From positions 1 through 64,000 of the forward strand of contig CAMUZU010000004.1 of assembly GCA_947165295.1 (NCBI GenBank): DNA of 64,000 bases. Reading direction: 5' to 3'. This DNA comes from an uncultured Selenomonadales bacterium (lineage in GTDB: Bacteria > Bacillota > Negativicutes > Selenomonadales > Selenomonadaceae). Positions 47,787 to 58,541 of the stretch are shown piece by piece; the stretch's first letter is position 1; every line of letters starts with the position of its first letter. A program made the translations under genes and the position numbers. The notes beneath the pieces are model-generated. The model saw only the letters and a list, made by a program, of their open reading frames with translations. It made no database searches and was not told where the DNA came from.

Positions 47787-47805
47787 TTCGCACGTCTGCA
47801 AAACA

Positions 47806-47842
47806 AAAGCTCCCCGTCACTTCGACGAGGAGTTTTTTCGTG
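47806..47842 (+). terminator. Rho-independent terminator after the SCIFF gene
   Basis: AAGCTCCCCGTCACTTCGACGAGGAGTTTTTT. Confidence 0.65.
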
Positions 47843-47980
47843 CGCAAAAGTCGCTTTAAAAGCGACGGAACTATTTGTGCAACCCGTAACGTTTCGACAG
47901 CCGAAATCAATCACGACGTTGCAAGGTTGTCATTCCCGCCTGCAAGCTGCGCTGAACGTCGTCAACGTCGCGGTCGCCTG

Positions 47981-48009
47981 CGCAAAAAAAATCCCGACGC
48001 GGTCGGGTG
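47981..48009 (-). terminator. Terminator downstream of the hybrid histidine kinase
   Basis: Minus strand CCCGACCGCGTCGGGATTTTTTTT. Confidence 0.65.
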
Positions 48010-48012
48010 AAG

Positions 48013-50784
48013 TCAATCTTCGATTAATTCTTGCAACGTTCGATACAAATGTTCGGGTTCGACGGGCTTTGACAAATGCGCGTTCATTCCCGCCTGCAAA
48101 CTGCGCTGAACGTCTTCGTCGAAAACGTTTGCGGTCATTGCGATAATCGGCACGGTCTTTGCGTCGGGGCGGTCAAGTTCGCGAATCGCCGTCGTCGCCT
48201 GCAAGCCGTCCATAATCGGCATGCGGATATCCATTAACACCGCGTCAAAGTGATTCGGTTCGGAGGCGGCGAACATGTCGACGGCCTCTTGCCCGTTGGG
48301 CGCGTGTTCAACTTCCATGCCGCACATCGACAAAACCATAATCATAATTTCCGCGTTGACGGGCATGTCTTCCGCCATAAGAATTCGTTTGCCGTTGAGG
48401 TCGGCAAGTTTCTTCGGCGGCTCGGACAAAGTTTTCTGTTCAATCGCCTCGTGGAATTCGCTGACAATGTCGGTCGAAAAAAGCGGCTTTGTCATGAAGC
48501 GATCGACGCCGGCTGCCATTGCCTCTTCGACAATGTCGTCCCAGCGGTAGCTCGTCAAGATGATTATCGCGGTTTCGTTGCCGACAATGTCGCGAATTTG
48601 CCGCGTGACTTGCAGGCCGTCTTCGTCGTGCATTCGTAAATCAATCAGCAAAATATTGTACGGGTCGTGGCGTGCGCGTCTGACGATAACTTTTTCAATT
48701 GCCGTCGCGCCGTTCAAAGCGAACTCCGCCGCAATGCCGACTTCCTCAAGCACAAGTTTGGCGTGTTCGCAGGCAATGGGGTCGTCGTCGACAATCAGGA
48801 CTTTCAGGTCGCGCACGTTGATTTTCTTGCCGCGTCGGTCGTTTGCGGACTTTGGCGAATTGCGCAGCGTCAAGTTGATTGTGAATTCGGAGCCGTGACC
48901 TTTCTTGGAGCGCACGGAAATTTTGCCGCTCATCATCTCGACAAGATTTTTCGTAATCGCCATGCCCAAACCCGTGCCGCTGTACGACGTGGAAGTTTCG
49001 ACGTATTCTTGACTGAACGGCTCGAAGATGTTCGGCAGATAATTTTCGTCGATGCCGATGCCCGTGTCCTTGACGACGAAGCGAAGCGTCGACTTGTCCT
49101 CGAAGCGCGCAACCTGTTCGACGGTGAAAGTCACCTTGCCGCCCGTGTCGGTGAACTTGACCGCGTTGCCGATAACGTTAATCAGAATTTGTTTGAGCTT
49201 GTTGGCGTCGCCGATATAAAAGTCGTCGACGTGTCCGCGAACGTTGAAGTCGTACTGCAAATTTTTTTCGCGACATTGACCGGTGAACATTGCGTTGATT
49301 TGTTCAAGCAACTCGCTGAAGGAAAATTCTTCCTTCTTGAGGACGACGCGCCCGCTTTCGATTCGGCTCATGTCCAAAATGTCGTTAATCAGGTTGAGCA
49401 GGTGACGTGCGCTCGTGCCGATTTTTTCAAGATTCTCGCGGGTCTTTTCGGGTAAGTTGTCGTCCTTGAGCGCGATTGAGTCAAGCCCGATAATTGCGTT
49501 CATGGGCGTGCGAATTTCATGACTCATGCTCGACAGGAACGCGGACTTCGCGACGTTGGCTTGGTTGGCAATTTCCAGCGCGTTTTTGAGTTGCTCGTTT
49601 TTGGCGAACTGTGCCCGCTGAACTTTTGTCGTGTCGCTCTTGAGCAGAATGTAAAATTTCGCCTGCGCGTCGACAAGATAAAACACGAAGCGTTTGTGAT
49701 AAATTTCGCCGCCGATGTAACAGTGCAAGTTGACTTCGTAAGGCTCGCGAATCGCCAGCGCGTTGGCAATCTTGTCAAGTTGCAGGGCGTTGAAAAATTT
49801 TTCTTGCTCTTCGGGCGTGCCGGTCAACACGGGGCGAACTTGCTCGTTGAGATAATCTTCGTAGCTGCCGAACTTCTGTCGCGGGAAGATTGAACCTTTC
49901 GCCGCCTTCGACGCGTCGCCGATAACCACGCCGTAATTCCCGCCGACAATGTAAGTTATCATGTCGAACTGGTCGCTGAGCGCCTTGTGCAACACGGTGT
50001 CGCTGACGATTTGGCGGTTGTGGTCTTGTTCGGCGACGAAGGCGATAATGTCTTCGGTTTCGGGGTCGCGGCGAAGAGTGACTTTGTAGTTGACGAAACA
50101 TTCATGCCCGTTCGGTCGGCGGCTGAAGAACACGGCGGAGGTTGAGTTGATGCCCTCGGAAAAATTTTTCAGCATGTGCGTCGTGTTGAACTCTTCGAGG
50201 AACTTTTGACGGTCACGTTCCAGCGGAAAATATTTCAGCCGTTCCATGAAGCGATCGGAAATTTTCACGCCGCGCAGGTCGTTGCAACCCAATTCACTGC
50301 CGCGACAGTCTTCGATTAAGTTGCGCGTCAAGTTCATGCGAAGCGATAAGAGCGTTTGCCCCGACAGAGTTTCCAGCTCGGTGCGCACGCCTTCGTAAAG
50401 ATTTTGAGCGCGTTGTTCGTCGCGTTTGATTTTCGTCACGTCGAAGCAATTGCAGTACGCATAACAAATACCGTCCTCGTCGACGAAAGCGCAGTTGACG
50501 TTGAGCCAAAGCCAGTTGCCTTTGAGCGTGCGGCGACGAAGCGTCAAATTATTTTTGCCGGCGCGGGTGACTTTGTTTCGGAAAAGATATTCGACTTCTG
50601 CGCGGTCATCGGGGTGCACGCTTGCAAGCGGATTGTCGGCGGACAGAAATTCTTCGGCGGTGCCTTCAATCATCTCGGCAAATTCGGGCGAACACCACAC
50701 GGGCGAAAGGTCGTCGACGCGAATTAAAACGGCGTTGCTCGACGCGAAAATCTTTTCGTAAAAGCTCGGTTTGAAGTCAAGCAT
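48013..50784 (-). CDS. PAS-containing hybrid histidine kinase with two C-terminal receiver domains
   Basis: PAS-like N-terminus; [18 protein letters not shown] (H box); [42 protein letters not shown] and [18 protein letters not shown] receivers. Confidence 0.93.
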   Translation of the reverse strand: MLDFKPSFYEKIFASSNAVLIRVDDLSPVWCSPEFAEMIEGTAEEFLSADNPLASVHPDDRAEVEYLFRNKVTRAGKNNLTLRRRTLKGNWLWLNVNCAFVDEDGICYAYCNCFDVTKIKRDEQRAQNLYEGVRTELETLSGQTLLSLRMNLTRNLIEDCRGSELGCNDLRGVKISDRFMERLKYFPLERDRQKFLEEFNTTHMLKNFSEGINSTSAVFFSRRPNGHECFVNYKVTLRRDPETEDIIAFVAEQDHNRQIVSDTVLHKALSDQFDMITYIVGGNYGVVIGDASKAAKGSIFPRQKFGSYEDYLNEQVRPVLTGTPEEQEKFFNALQLDKIANALAIREPYEVNLHCYIGGEIYHKRFVFYLVDAQAKFYILLKSDTTKVQRAQFAKNEQLKNALEIANQANVAKSAFLSSMSHEIRTPMNAIIGLDSIALKDDNLPEKTRENLEKIGTSARHLLNLINDILDMSRIESGRVVLKKEEFSFSELLEQINAMFTGQCREKNLQYDFNVRGHVDDFYIGDANKLKQILINVIGNAVKFTDTGGKVTFTVEQVARFEDKSTLRFVVKDTGIGIDENYLPNIFEPFSQEYVETSTSYSGTGLGMAITKNLVEMMSGKISVRSKKGHGSEFTINLTLRNSPKSANDRRGKKINVRDLKVLIVDDDPIACEHAKLVLEEVGIAAEFALNGATAIEKVIVRRARHDPYNILLIDLRMHDEDGLQVTRQIRDIVGNETAIIILTSYRWDDIVEEAMAAGVDRFMTKPLFSTDIVSEFHEAIEQKTLSEPPKKLADLNGKRILMAEDMPVNAEIMIMVLSMCGMEVEHAPNGQEAVDMFAASEPNHFDAVLMDIRMPIMDGLQATTAIRELDRPDAKTVPIIAMTANVFDEDVQRSLQAGMNAHLSKPVEPEHLYRTLQELIED

Positions 50785-50796
50785 TTTACCTCGTCC

Positions 50797-51162
50797 TCAA
50801 AGTTCGGCAACCAGCTTGTCGCGAATCTCTTTAATCGGCTTGTACATGGCGACGTAATCGGCTTGCTTTTTGGCGCGCAACATCTCGGTCATTTCCGACA
50901 GCGGATTGTAAATTGGGGTCAGAGCCAAATTGCCGACGACGCCTTTAAGCGCGTGCGCGTGCTCGAAAGCCTCGTCGAAGTTTCCGTCGGCAAGAGCCTT
51001 GTCAAGTTTCTCGAACGCGTCATTTTTCAAGCCCATGCCGATCATGCGGAAATAAAACGTCGCGTTGCCCAGGCAGCGGCTCAAGCCGTCCTTCGTATTA
51101 ACTCCGAGTTCTTGGAGCCGTTCGATTGTAAGCATCAAAATTGCCTCCTTCGTGATTGTCAA
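50797..51162 (-). CDS. HPt (histidine phosphotransfer) domain protein
   Basis: FDEAFEHAHALKGVVGNLALTPIYNPLSEMTEMLR: HPt signature HALKGVVGNL. Confidence 0.88.
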   Translation of the reverse strand: MTITKEAILMLTIERLQELGVNTKDGLSRCLGNATFYFRMIGMGLKNDAFEKLDKALADGNFDEAFEHAHALKGVVGNLALTPIYNPLSEMTEMLRAKKQADYVAMYKPIKEIRDKLVAEL

Positions 51163-51261
51163 TGTTGAAACGAAACGATTATAACAGTTCTTGCGTCAAA
51201 GCACAAAAAAAATCGCGGGGCTTACGAAAAATTTTCTGCCCGCGAAATTTTCGGTGACGCG

Positions 51262-52272
51262 TCAATCAATTTCGATAAGTTCGTAATGCGGCGTGCCGAG
51301 TTTGTGTTCGGTTATTGCGGTGAGCTGTCGAAGGCCTTGCCGGCTTTCAATGCGTTCAATCAGCGAATTCTTTCTGCCGTCGGGAAAATGATAAATCATG
51401 TCGACGGACGCTTGTTCGACGGCAACAATGTCATTCGACGCAAGAATTCCGATGTCGGGCAATTCGGGCGCGGCGGCTCCGGTGCCCGCACAATCGCAAT
51501 CGATGCTGAGCCGTTGCAGGACGTTGATAAACGCCATTTGCTTGCCGAAGTGGTCACAAATTGCCTTGCCGCCGTCGGCAAGAAGTTCCATCAACGTCGA
51601 CTCGCCGACCCAATCGCCGAAGTTTTCAAGGCCGTGAAGTTGCTTTTTGCCGTGTTGAGAAGACGCGCAACCCATGGCGATATTTTTCAGCGCGCCGCCG
51701 AAGCCCGCCATTGAGTGACCTTTGAAGTGCGTCAAAACAACCAGCGAATCGTAATGATTCAAATGCGAACCCATGTAAACTTCGTTCAAATAAAAGCCTT
51801 TGCTGACGGGAAAGGCAATGTCGCCGTCTTCGTCGAGGATGTCCACGTCGCAGAAAATCCAACCGTTGATTTTCAGCGTCTTGCGGTGTTTCTTTGTCGT
51901 GGAACGTGCGCCTTCATACAGCGTGTTCGTTTCGACAATGACCGAGTCCGGAATTCGCGATTGAAACTTTTGTACCAACGCGGGCGGCAAAATATTTGGC
52001 GCATTCGGCTCGCCCGTGTGAACTTTAATTGCAACTCTGCCCGTTATGTCGGCATTTATTTTTTCGTAAAGCTTAATGATGTGTTCGGCATCTATCTTTT
52101 TGGAAAAATAAACTTTCGCTTTTGAATCGGGCGGAATCCGTTCGGCCTCGGCAGTGTTCTGTTGGATTTGGGTGGTCGTCGTCTTGTTTGTGCAGCCCGT
52201 GAGGATGTCCGTAACTCCGACGAGACCCGCAATCCCTGCGAGTTTCACGAAATGTCTGCGTGTGATCTTCAT
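51262..52272 (-). CDS. DUF362-domain protein with TAT-like/lipoprotein N-terminus
   Basis: MKITRRHFVKLAGIAGLVGVTDILTGCTNK; VAIKVHTGEPNAPNILPP; LTHFKGHSMAGFGGALKNIAMGCASSQHGKKQLHG. Confidence 0.85.
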   Translation of the reverse strand: MKITRRHFVKLAGIAGLVGVTDILTGCTNKTTTTQIQQNTAEAERIPPDSKAKVYFSKKIDAEHIIKLYEKINADITGRVAIKVHTGEPNAPNILPPALVQKFQSRIPDSVIVETNTLYEGARSTTKKHRKTLKINGWIFCDVDILDEDGDIAFPVSKGFYLNEVYMGSHLNHYDSLVVLTHFKGHSMAGFGGALKNIAMGCASSQHGKKQLHGLENFGDWVGESTLMELLADGGKAICDHFGKQMAFINVLQRLSIDCDCAGTGAAAPELPDIGILASNDIVAVEQASVDMIYHFPDGRKNSLIERIESRQGLRQLTAITEHKLGTPHYELIEID

Positions 52273-52328
52273 GGTCAACGCCCCCTGAAAAAATTCAGCT
52301 TAATTATAGTTTATCACGTTGACTGCAA

Positions 52329-52629
52329 GCAAGCTTTGACGAAAATTTTTTTCACGCGCTGAAATGTTTCAACACGGGCAACGTCCCGAATTTGTTTGCG
52401 ACGAACAACGGAATCAGCGCGCAGATGTTCCCGCCAAGCTGAACGCGACGATTAGAATCAACGTCAAGCCCGTTCGGTCGACGACGTTGTATTTGCGAAT
52501 CGGCACGCCAACAAAAAAATCTGCGCGACGCGTGCAATGTCGAATCCCATCGGCAGGACAGAAAAATTTTTCACGCCGAATTGATTCAGCCGACTGCACA
52601 GCTTTGACGAAAATTTTTTTCACGCGCTG
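52329..52629. repeat. Direct repeat pair (about 28 bp) bracketing a decayed coding fragment
   Basis: GCTTTGACGAAAATTTTTTTCACGCGCTGAA occurs near 52334-52363 and 52602-52631; between them the minus strand encodes fragments such as LGGNICALIPLFVANKFGTLPVLKHFSA*. Confidence 0.6.
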
Positions 52630-53564
52630 AACATTACGTTTTCAAAGAACAGCCCGCAACGTTCCAGGAAGTGGCGTTCGTTTTCGACGAGAATTCTGTC
52701 GGGAAAATCCTTGTCGATAAACAGATTGTTCGGCAACTCGACGGGCTCGCGGAAGTACAGGTAACTGCCGCCCTTCATGAGCGTCAAGCGGTGCATGCTG
52801 TTAATGTGGTGGCCGGCTTCGCGCAGAATTTGATACGGGTACAGCTCCGCCAAACACTGCATGAGCGCGACGTAACGATTTTTTTCGTTGTCGAAAGGAC
52901 CGTGCCGCGTGCCTTCAATCATGAAGAACAGGTTGCCGAAAACTTGCGGTTCGCGCCTTCCGACGGGTGCGGCGTGCGGCAGGACGGGTTGCGAATTCTT
53001 CGGCGACTCGTAAGTTTCCATTGCGTCGAGTGTCGCAAGCATCTCTTCGATTGACTGATTCAAGTGCAAGACGGGCTTTTGATTTCGCGTGCGTCGCGGT
53101 TGAACGGGCGGCTGATAACTTTCGACTTGCGGCGCGTAGAAATTTTCTTGCGTGACTTGCGGCGCGTAAAAATTCTCTTCAATCTGCGGCGTGTAAACTT
53201 CGATCTGCATGTTGATTCGGCGGACGCCTGCGCGGCTGAAGATGATTTTAATCGCCTTGACAATTTGTTTGGGCGAACGTGCGGTCTCCAGATAAATTAT
53301 CGGCGCGATTTTCTTCGGGCGTTCCATGTCGATTGTGTTCGTGCGCAGAAACAGCGTGCGCGTCGGGTCGGTGCTACACAGGCTGTTGATTGTGTCGGGG
53401 AACTCCAGATACAGGCATTTGACGGCGACGAAGAACAGCTCCTGCCAATCGTTGACGGGTGCTCGTTCGCCGAAATAAATCAGCGCGGCGGGCAGTTCGT
53501 TTTCGTATATTTCTTGCGACTTCGCGGCCAAGTCGACGATTCTTCCTGTCGGCAAAAGTCTCAC
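52620..53564 (-). CDS. Hypothetical protein with short internal repeats
   Basis: 314-aa ORF; internal EENFYAPQVTQENFYAPQVESYQPPVQ repeat; no family recognised. Confidence 0.6.
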   Translation of the reverse strand: MRLLPTGRIVDLAAKSQEIYENELPAALIYFGERAPVNDWQELFFVAVKCLYLEFPDTINSLCSTDPTRTLFLRTNTIDMERPKKIAPIIYLETARSPKQIVKAIKIIFSRAGVRRINMQIEVYTPQIEENFYAPQVTQENFYAPQVESYQPPVQPRRTRNQKPVLHLNQSIEEMLATLDAMETYESPKNSQPVLPHAAPVGRREPQVFGNLFFMIEGTRHGPFDNEKNRYVALMQCLAELYPYQILREAGHHINSMHRLTLMKGGSYLYFREPVELPNNLFIDKDFPDRILVENERHFLERCGLFFENVMFSA

Positions 53565-53669
53565 TCCTCTTTCAAGTAGTTTTCAGAATGATTATAGACA
53601 ATCGCCGAACAAAATGCAAAAAGTTTTTACCCGAAGTTCAGCCGCAAATTCAAGCCGCGTCCGCTTCGG

Positions 53670-54321
53670 TCAGAAAAATGTTATCCAGACGAGTTCGGCC
53701 TTGTCGACAAGCGCGGGCGTCAACTCATCCAAGTTCGCAATTTTGTCGAAGTGCCAACGATCTTGCTCGTCGCGGTGAAACGCAAGCTTGAACGTCCATT
53801 GCCCGACGAAAAGCCCACGTAAAGAATTGTCTCCGCGCACGTCCACGACAACCGTGGCTTTGTCGCCGTCGATAATCGTGTCGGTGACCGTCGCGCTTGT
53901 CACCGAACAAATTTTGTTGAATTCGTCGGCAACGTAAGCGGTCGGATTTTCTTCGGGCACGGCGGGCGCGGGAACTTTGCCGAAGAACGAATCTTTGACG
54001 CCGTCAAGAAACTTCAGGTGACGCTCCTTGTGCACGGAGTTGTATTCGGTCAAAAATTCCGCGCTGTGGTTGAAGTACGGGTCGTCGGGATACTTCGCGT
54101 GATATTCGTCGTAATTGTTCGCAAGAGCAACGGTCGCCGCGTCGTAAGTTTGCGAAAAGAATTCGTCCGTGTCCACGCGTGCGGAAAGTTTTGTTTCGTC
54201 GCGTTCGGCAAGGGCGATTTTAATTTCATTGAGCGCGGCTTCGGGGCTGTCGTCGCGTGCGCAACCGGTCAACAGAATCACCGCCGACAAAATCAGCGGC
54301 GCGAAAAGTTTCAGCTTCAAG
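53670..54321 (-). CDS. Predicted lipoprotein (DUF2939-like)
   Basis: KLKLFAPLILSAVILLTGCARDDSPEAALNEIKIALAERDETKL: lipobox LLTGC. Confidence 0.75.
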
Positions 54322-54409
54322 TTGGTGACCTCCTCAAAAAAAATTTTCCCGCGACGCAACGTCGGGGAATATTGCTTGCGTATTTGAGTTCACGGCTTCG
54401 GGACGTTCG

Positions 54410-54622
54410 TCACCGAAAAATTTTTCTGTTCCGTTGTTGATGTCCCTGCCTGTCGCCGAAAACTTTTTTGGACTGTTCGGTTTTTCTTGCCAAGTAGCCG
54501 GGCTTGTTGGCGGCCGAATAGCCGGACTTGTGGAAGGACGCCGCGCTTGCGGTTTGGATGTTGAACGCGCCAAGCCCGAAGACGAACGCGCCGATTATCA
54601 GTGTGCTCAGAAACTTTTTCAC
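54410..54622 (-). CDS. Small exported protein
   Basis: KKFLSTLIIGAFVFGLGAFNIQTASAASFHKSGYS: signal peptide with AxA site; C-terminal frame uncertain. Confidence 0.5.
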   Translation of the reverse strand: MKKFLSTLIIGAFVFGLGAFNIQTASAASFHKSGYSAANKPGYLARKTEQSKKVFGDRQGHQQRNRKIFR

Positions 54623-54713
54623 ATCAACCACCTCGTGAATTTTTTTCAATGATAACACGCGGCGGCAGGTTTGTCATTTGAACGCGATTAAAAACGTTTG
54701 CTTCAGCGTTAAG

Positions 54714-55076
54714 TCACTGTGCGTTGTCGTTGTGATTGGGCGGAGGCAGCGGGTTGCCGTTTTCGTCTTTGGGCGGTTCAGGCGGACGTTGATTGTCGCC
54801 GTTGTTGTCGGGCGGAGGCATCGGGTTGCCGTTTTCATCTTTGGGCGGTTCGGGCGGACGTTGATTGTCGCCGTCGGATTTTTTGTCGTCGCGGAAAATT
54901 TCGCGTGCCTTGTCGAACTTGTCTTTCTGCTCGTCGAACTTCTTCTTCTGCTTGTCGAACTTGTCTTGCGCTTCTTGAATTTTGTCGAGAGCGTCGGCGT
55001 TGGCAGTCGAAATGTCCGCAGAGCCGACACCAAACACGAACGCGCCGATTAATGCGGTCGTCAAAAGTTTCTTCAT
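54714..55076 (-). CDS. Small exported protein with coiled-coil and Pro-rich tandem repeats
   Basis: MKKLLTTALIGAFVFGVGSADISTANADALDKIQEAQDKFDKQKKKFDEQKDKFDKAREIF followed by two copies of GDNQRPPEPPKDENGNP(M/L)PPP. Confidence 0.7.
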   Translation of the reverse strand: MKKLLTTALIGAFVFGVGSADISTANADALDKIQEAQDKFDKQKKKFDEQKDKFDKAREIFRDDKKSDGDNQRPPEPPKDENGNPMPPPDNNGDNQRPPEPPKDENGNPLPPPNHNDNAQ

Positions 55077-55317
55077 GCAAGTCACTCCTTGAAAATTTTC
55101 CGTGATTATAGCACTTGCGACGACGTTTGCATTAAAGGCGGCTGAAATTTTGCTTACAAAGGAACAAGCTTCGACGCGAAAGTCAACGTCAATATGCGCC
55201 GCGAGACTGCAACACGGCCTTGACGGTCTTGAACAGATACTTTAACGGAGCTTCTTTTAACCCTGCATAACTCGATTTCAAGATTAGCGAAGAGGCGCGA
55301 CATAATGCGGTTTTTCG

Positions 55318-55732
55318 TCTTAACTCGTCATAACTTGAAACGGTCGAAAAAAATATCGGCTTGCAGACAACGCGCAGACAATTTCGGACACAAAAAAGCC
55401 CTCTCCACGAGTTCGGAGAGGGTAATTTTTTTATCCAAGCAAACGCCGTGCGTATCGTCAAGCGGTGGATAAAAGCCCGTGCCGTCGAAGTCAAGTTCTT
55501 CAACCGGCTCACTCGCACGGTCAAAGCCGATTTCTTCCCAAGCCGTCGAACAGAAACAGCTTCACGTCGTAGCCGACGGCGCGCAAGTAACCTTCGACGC
55601 GTCGTCCGATTCTCAAGACGAGTCATTCTTTACAAGTAGTCTTCAGCGGTCGGCGGCGTGAAGTAAGACACTTGCCGAATTTGCGGATGTTTGTATCGCA
55701 AGAAACTTTACCGACAGTCGTCCAAACGTTGC
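55318..55732 (+). repeat. Left arm of about 415-bp inverted repeat
   Basis: Near-perfect reverse complement of 58045-58459; both arms encode MTRLENRTTRRRLLARRRLRREAVSVRRLGKKSALTVRVSRLKNL. Confidence 0.9.
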
Positions 55733-58044
55733 CTTCGGTCGCCGACGAAACTTTGTCCGCCTTGCCGCTTGCCGTTGACGGGCGAGCGACAGAGTTTCAC
55801 AGATGTCAATCAAAAAGTTGATGACGTTCAATGTCCAAAGCAAAAATCAACGTCAAGTCATGCCGTGCGTTTCCTAATCCAACCAAGTTCAATCCATGAA
55901 ATCACCTCGTCGAGTTTGTCGTAGCTTGCGATGATTTTCGTACCGACGGACGCGACGCACGTGATGATTCTGTTTTCGGCGTTGAAAGCGGATGTTGGCG
56001 ATTTGCAGTCCGCGTTTGTCGTCGGCAAGCGAATAAATATAACAGCTTTGAACGGAATCGTCGTCGTAAGGCTGTTGGTCAACTTCGCAAGTCATTTCGC
56101 GCCAAACTTCGGGCTGATTGTCGAAGCCGTACGACTGCGGTGATTGTCGCGTAATTGTTCAGCTGAATGTTTGTGCCCGCCACGTCGCCGAACGAACCGT
56201 TGCCAAAATTTTTAATGTTCATGCGCTTAATCCGCGACGGCGTCGAAATGCAGTCGTAAGCGTAAAGTCCTTCGTCGTTGCGAAGTTTGGTTTCACTGGC
56301 GATATAACATCTGCAAAAGCCTTGACCCGCCGTCAAAGATGAATTGCGGTATTTGGCAATCATTGCGCACGAGAAATTTTCGATTGATTCAGCGGCGATT
56401 AAGATGGTCGAGCCGCCGACGTTGGTGACGCCGCTTGGTGCAGTTTCATTATAAATTACTGATGTCGACGAGCCTCGGTAAAATTGCACGCCTTTTGTCG
56501 ACGGGTTACCGATACGAGACGCCGCGTCGCAGACAGATTGATTTTGCCGCCGTGATAATTCGACGCGCTGTAGACGGGCGGTGTAATCGTACAATCTTCG
56601 CCGAGCGTCAAATCCTTGTACTGGGCGACGGCGACGGCAACAAATTCAGCAACACGACTGCGACGTTGTTTGCGACGAAGAAAAACAGCGGATTCGTGCC
56701 GAGCGCGCCCGCCCCGTAAGAAATTTTCAAAGCCATGTCGTCACCTCAAGCCGTCAAAGAAAAGTAACCGTTTTCCGAAAACGCCGCGTCGTCTAATTTT
56801 CCAACGTAAGCTTGCAATTCGGCAAAACTTTTGCGTTCAAAGCCAAGGCTTAACGGTGCAGGCGAACCTGTTGTCGAACCAACATTACCACTTGTCGCGG
56901 GCGCAGGCAACGGCTTTGAGACTTCGCGATATTGAATCGTACAGCGACAGCGCGGGTGAAACGGCGGCAGTTGAACGCCGACCTTGTCCGTGTGACCGAC
57001 GACCGTATCTTTCAGCGCAAGACAGCGTCCGCAAACGCGATTGGTGCTTGACGTCGTCCAAACCATTTCGCAACGAACCGACAATCACGCACGCTTAGCC
57101 GCAATCGTCACCGAAAGTCCGTTGTCGATTAATTGACTGAAGACGCGCTGTCGATAGTTGACGTTGCTTGAGCTTGTCGTTGATTCAAACCGATTAACGG
57201 GCGAATCTGTCGGGCGATTGTTTTTGGCGGAATCATCTCGGCTTGTCCGTGCAAGATGATTGACGCGACCGCTTTGCGTGATTCGTCGCTTAGCAACGTC
57301 ACCAATTCGGCTCCGCGTGTCCGCAAGAATTCTTTGACGCGAATGTCCGAATCGTCAAACGTGATTATTCCGGCTGTGAATTTGTTCGACGCAACTTGAA
57401 TTGCAAGCAAGCCCGACTTCAATCGCCGCCGCAAGTTCGTCATAACTGAATTCGTTCTAACTTTTGAATTCGCGGGCAAACCACTCGACGGGTTAGTCAC
57501 TAAACTCCGACAAGAAGGTAAGCGCGCTTAAATCTTTGACACAACGCACGAAGACCGAACTTGATGCCCTCGAAGCAAAATCGGCACGGCGTTCAAATCG
57601 CTCAACGTAAGCGGCAACACCGTCAGTTTCTTTGGCTCGACCGACGCGACGGGCACAGCGATTGCGACGTTCGAATTTCCCGAAGAAATTTTCCTCGACC
57701 AAGCGGGCACGACGCTTGTCGACAATTTCGCGTGAAGCGCGGAGATTTATCCCGGCGCGACGGCGGACATCACCGCGATGATTACGAAAGTGTTCGGCGC
57801 GGCAAGCTGAACTTAAATTTCTCTCGGATGGCGAGCGGAGCTTCGGACTTCGCCCGTTTGTTTTTCGGAGGTGATTCACATGACCAACGGACAAAACGTC
57901 GTTCGAAGTCGTCATCTCGAAGAACTTGCTAATGCGGCGAAACGTTACACGCTCCAAGAAATTTTCGACTTGACCGAAGCCGTCGCCGCTGAACTTGAGT
58001 CAATCGGCGGTTCGTCAATTACGGGCGGCGTGTCGGGCAACTTC

Positions 58045-58459
58045 GCAACGTTTGGACGACTGTCGGTAAAGTTTCTTGCGATACAAACATCCGCAAATTC
58101 GGCAAGTGTCTTACTTCACGCCGCCGACCGCTGAAGACTACTTGTAAAGAATGACTCGTCTTGAGAATCGGACGACGCGTCGAAGGTTACTTGCGCGCCG
58201 TCGGCTACGACGTGAAGCTGTTTCTGTTCGACGGCTTGGGAAGAAATCGGCTTTGACCGTGCGAGTGAGCCGGTTGAAGAACTTGACTTCGACGGCACGG
58301 GCTTTTATCCACCGCTTGACGATACGCACGGCGTTTGCTTGGATAAAAAAATTACCCTCTCCGAACTCGTGGAGAGGGCTTTTTTGTGTCCGAAATTGTC
58401 TGCGCGTTGTCTGCAAGCCGATATTTTTTCAGCCGTTTCGAGTTATGACGAGTTAAGAG
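58045..58459 (-). repeat. Right arm of about 415-bp inverted repeat
   Basis: GCAACGTTTGGACGACTGTCGGTAAAG...GCCGATATTTTTTC..CGTTTCGAGTTATGACGAGTTAAGA mirrors 55732-55318, with a few mismatches at the outer end. Confidence 0.9.
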
Positions 58460-58541
58460 AAGCTCAGTTGATGTGTTCGTTCAAAGGTTTTCCTCCGTAG
58501 AAAAAAGACGCCGACATTTGTCGACACCTGAAACTTCAAGT

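Larger units (their letters stand above)
55143..58470. mobile_element. Decayed prophage fragment with multiple frameshifts, flanked by inverted repeats
   Basis: Minor-head-like pieces (CGRCLALKDTVVGHTDKVGVQLPPFHPRCRCTI at 56746-57084; LLSDESRKAVASIILHGQAEMIPPKTIARQIRPLIG at 57129-57500), structural-protein-like pieces and internal stops. Confidence 0.65.
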
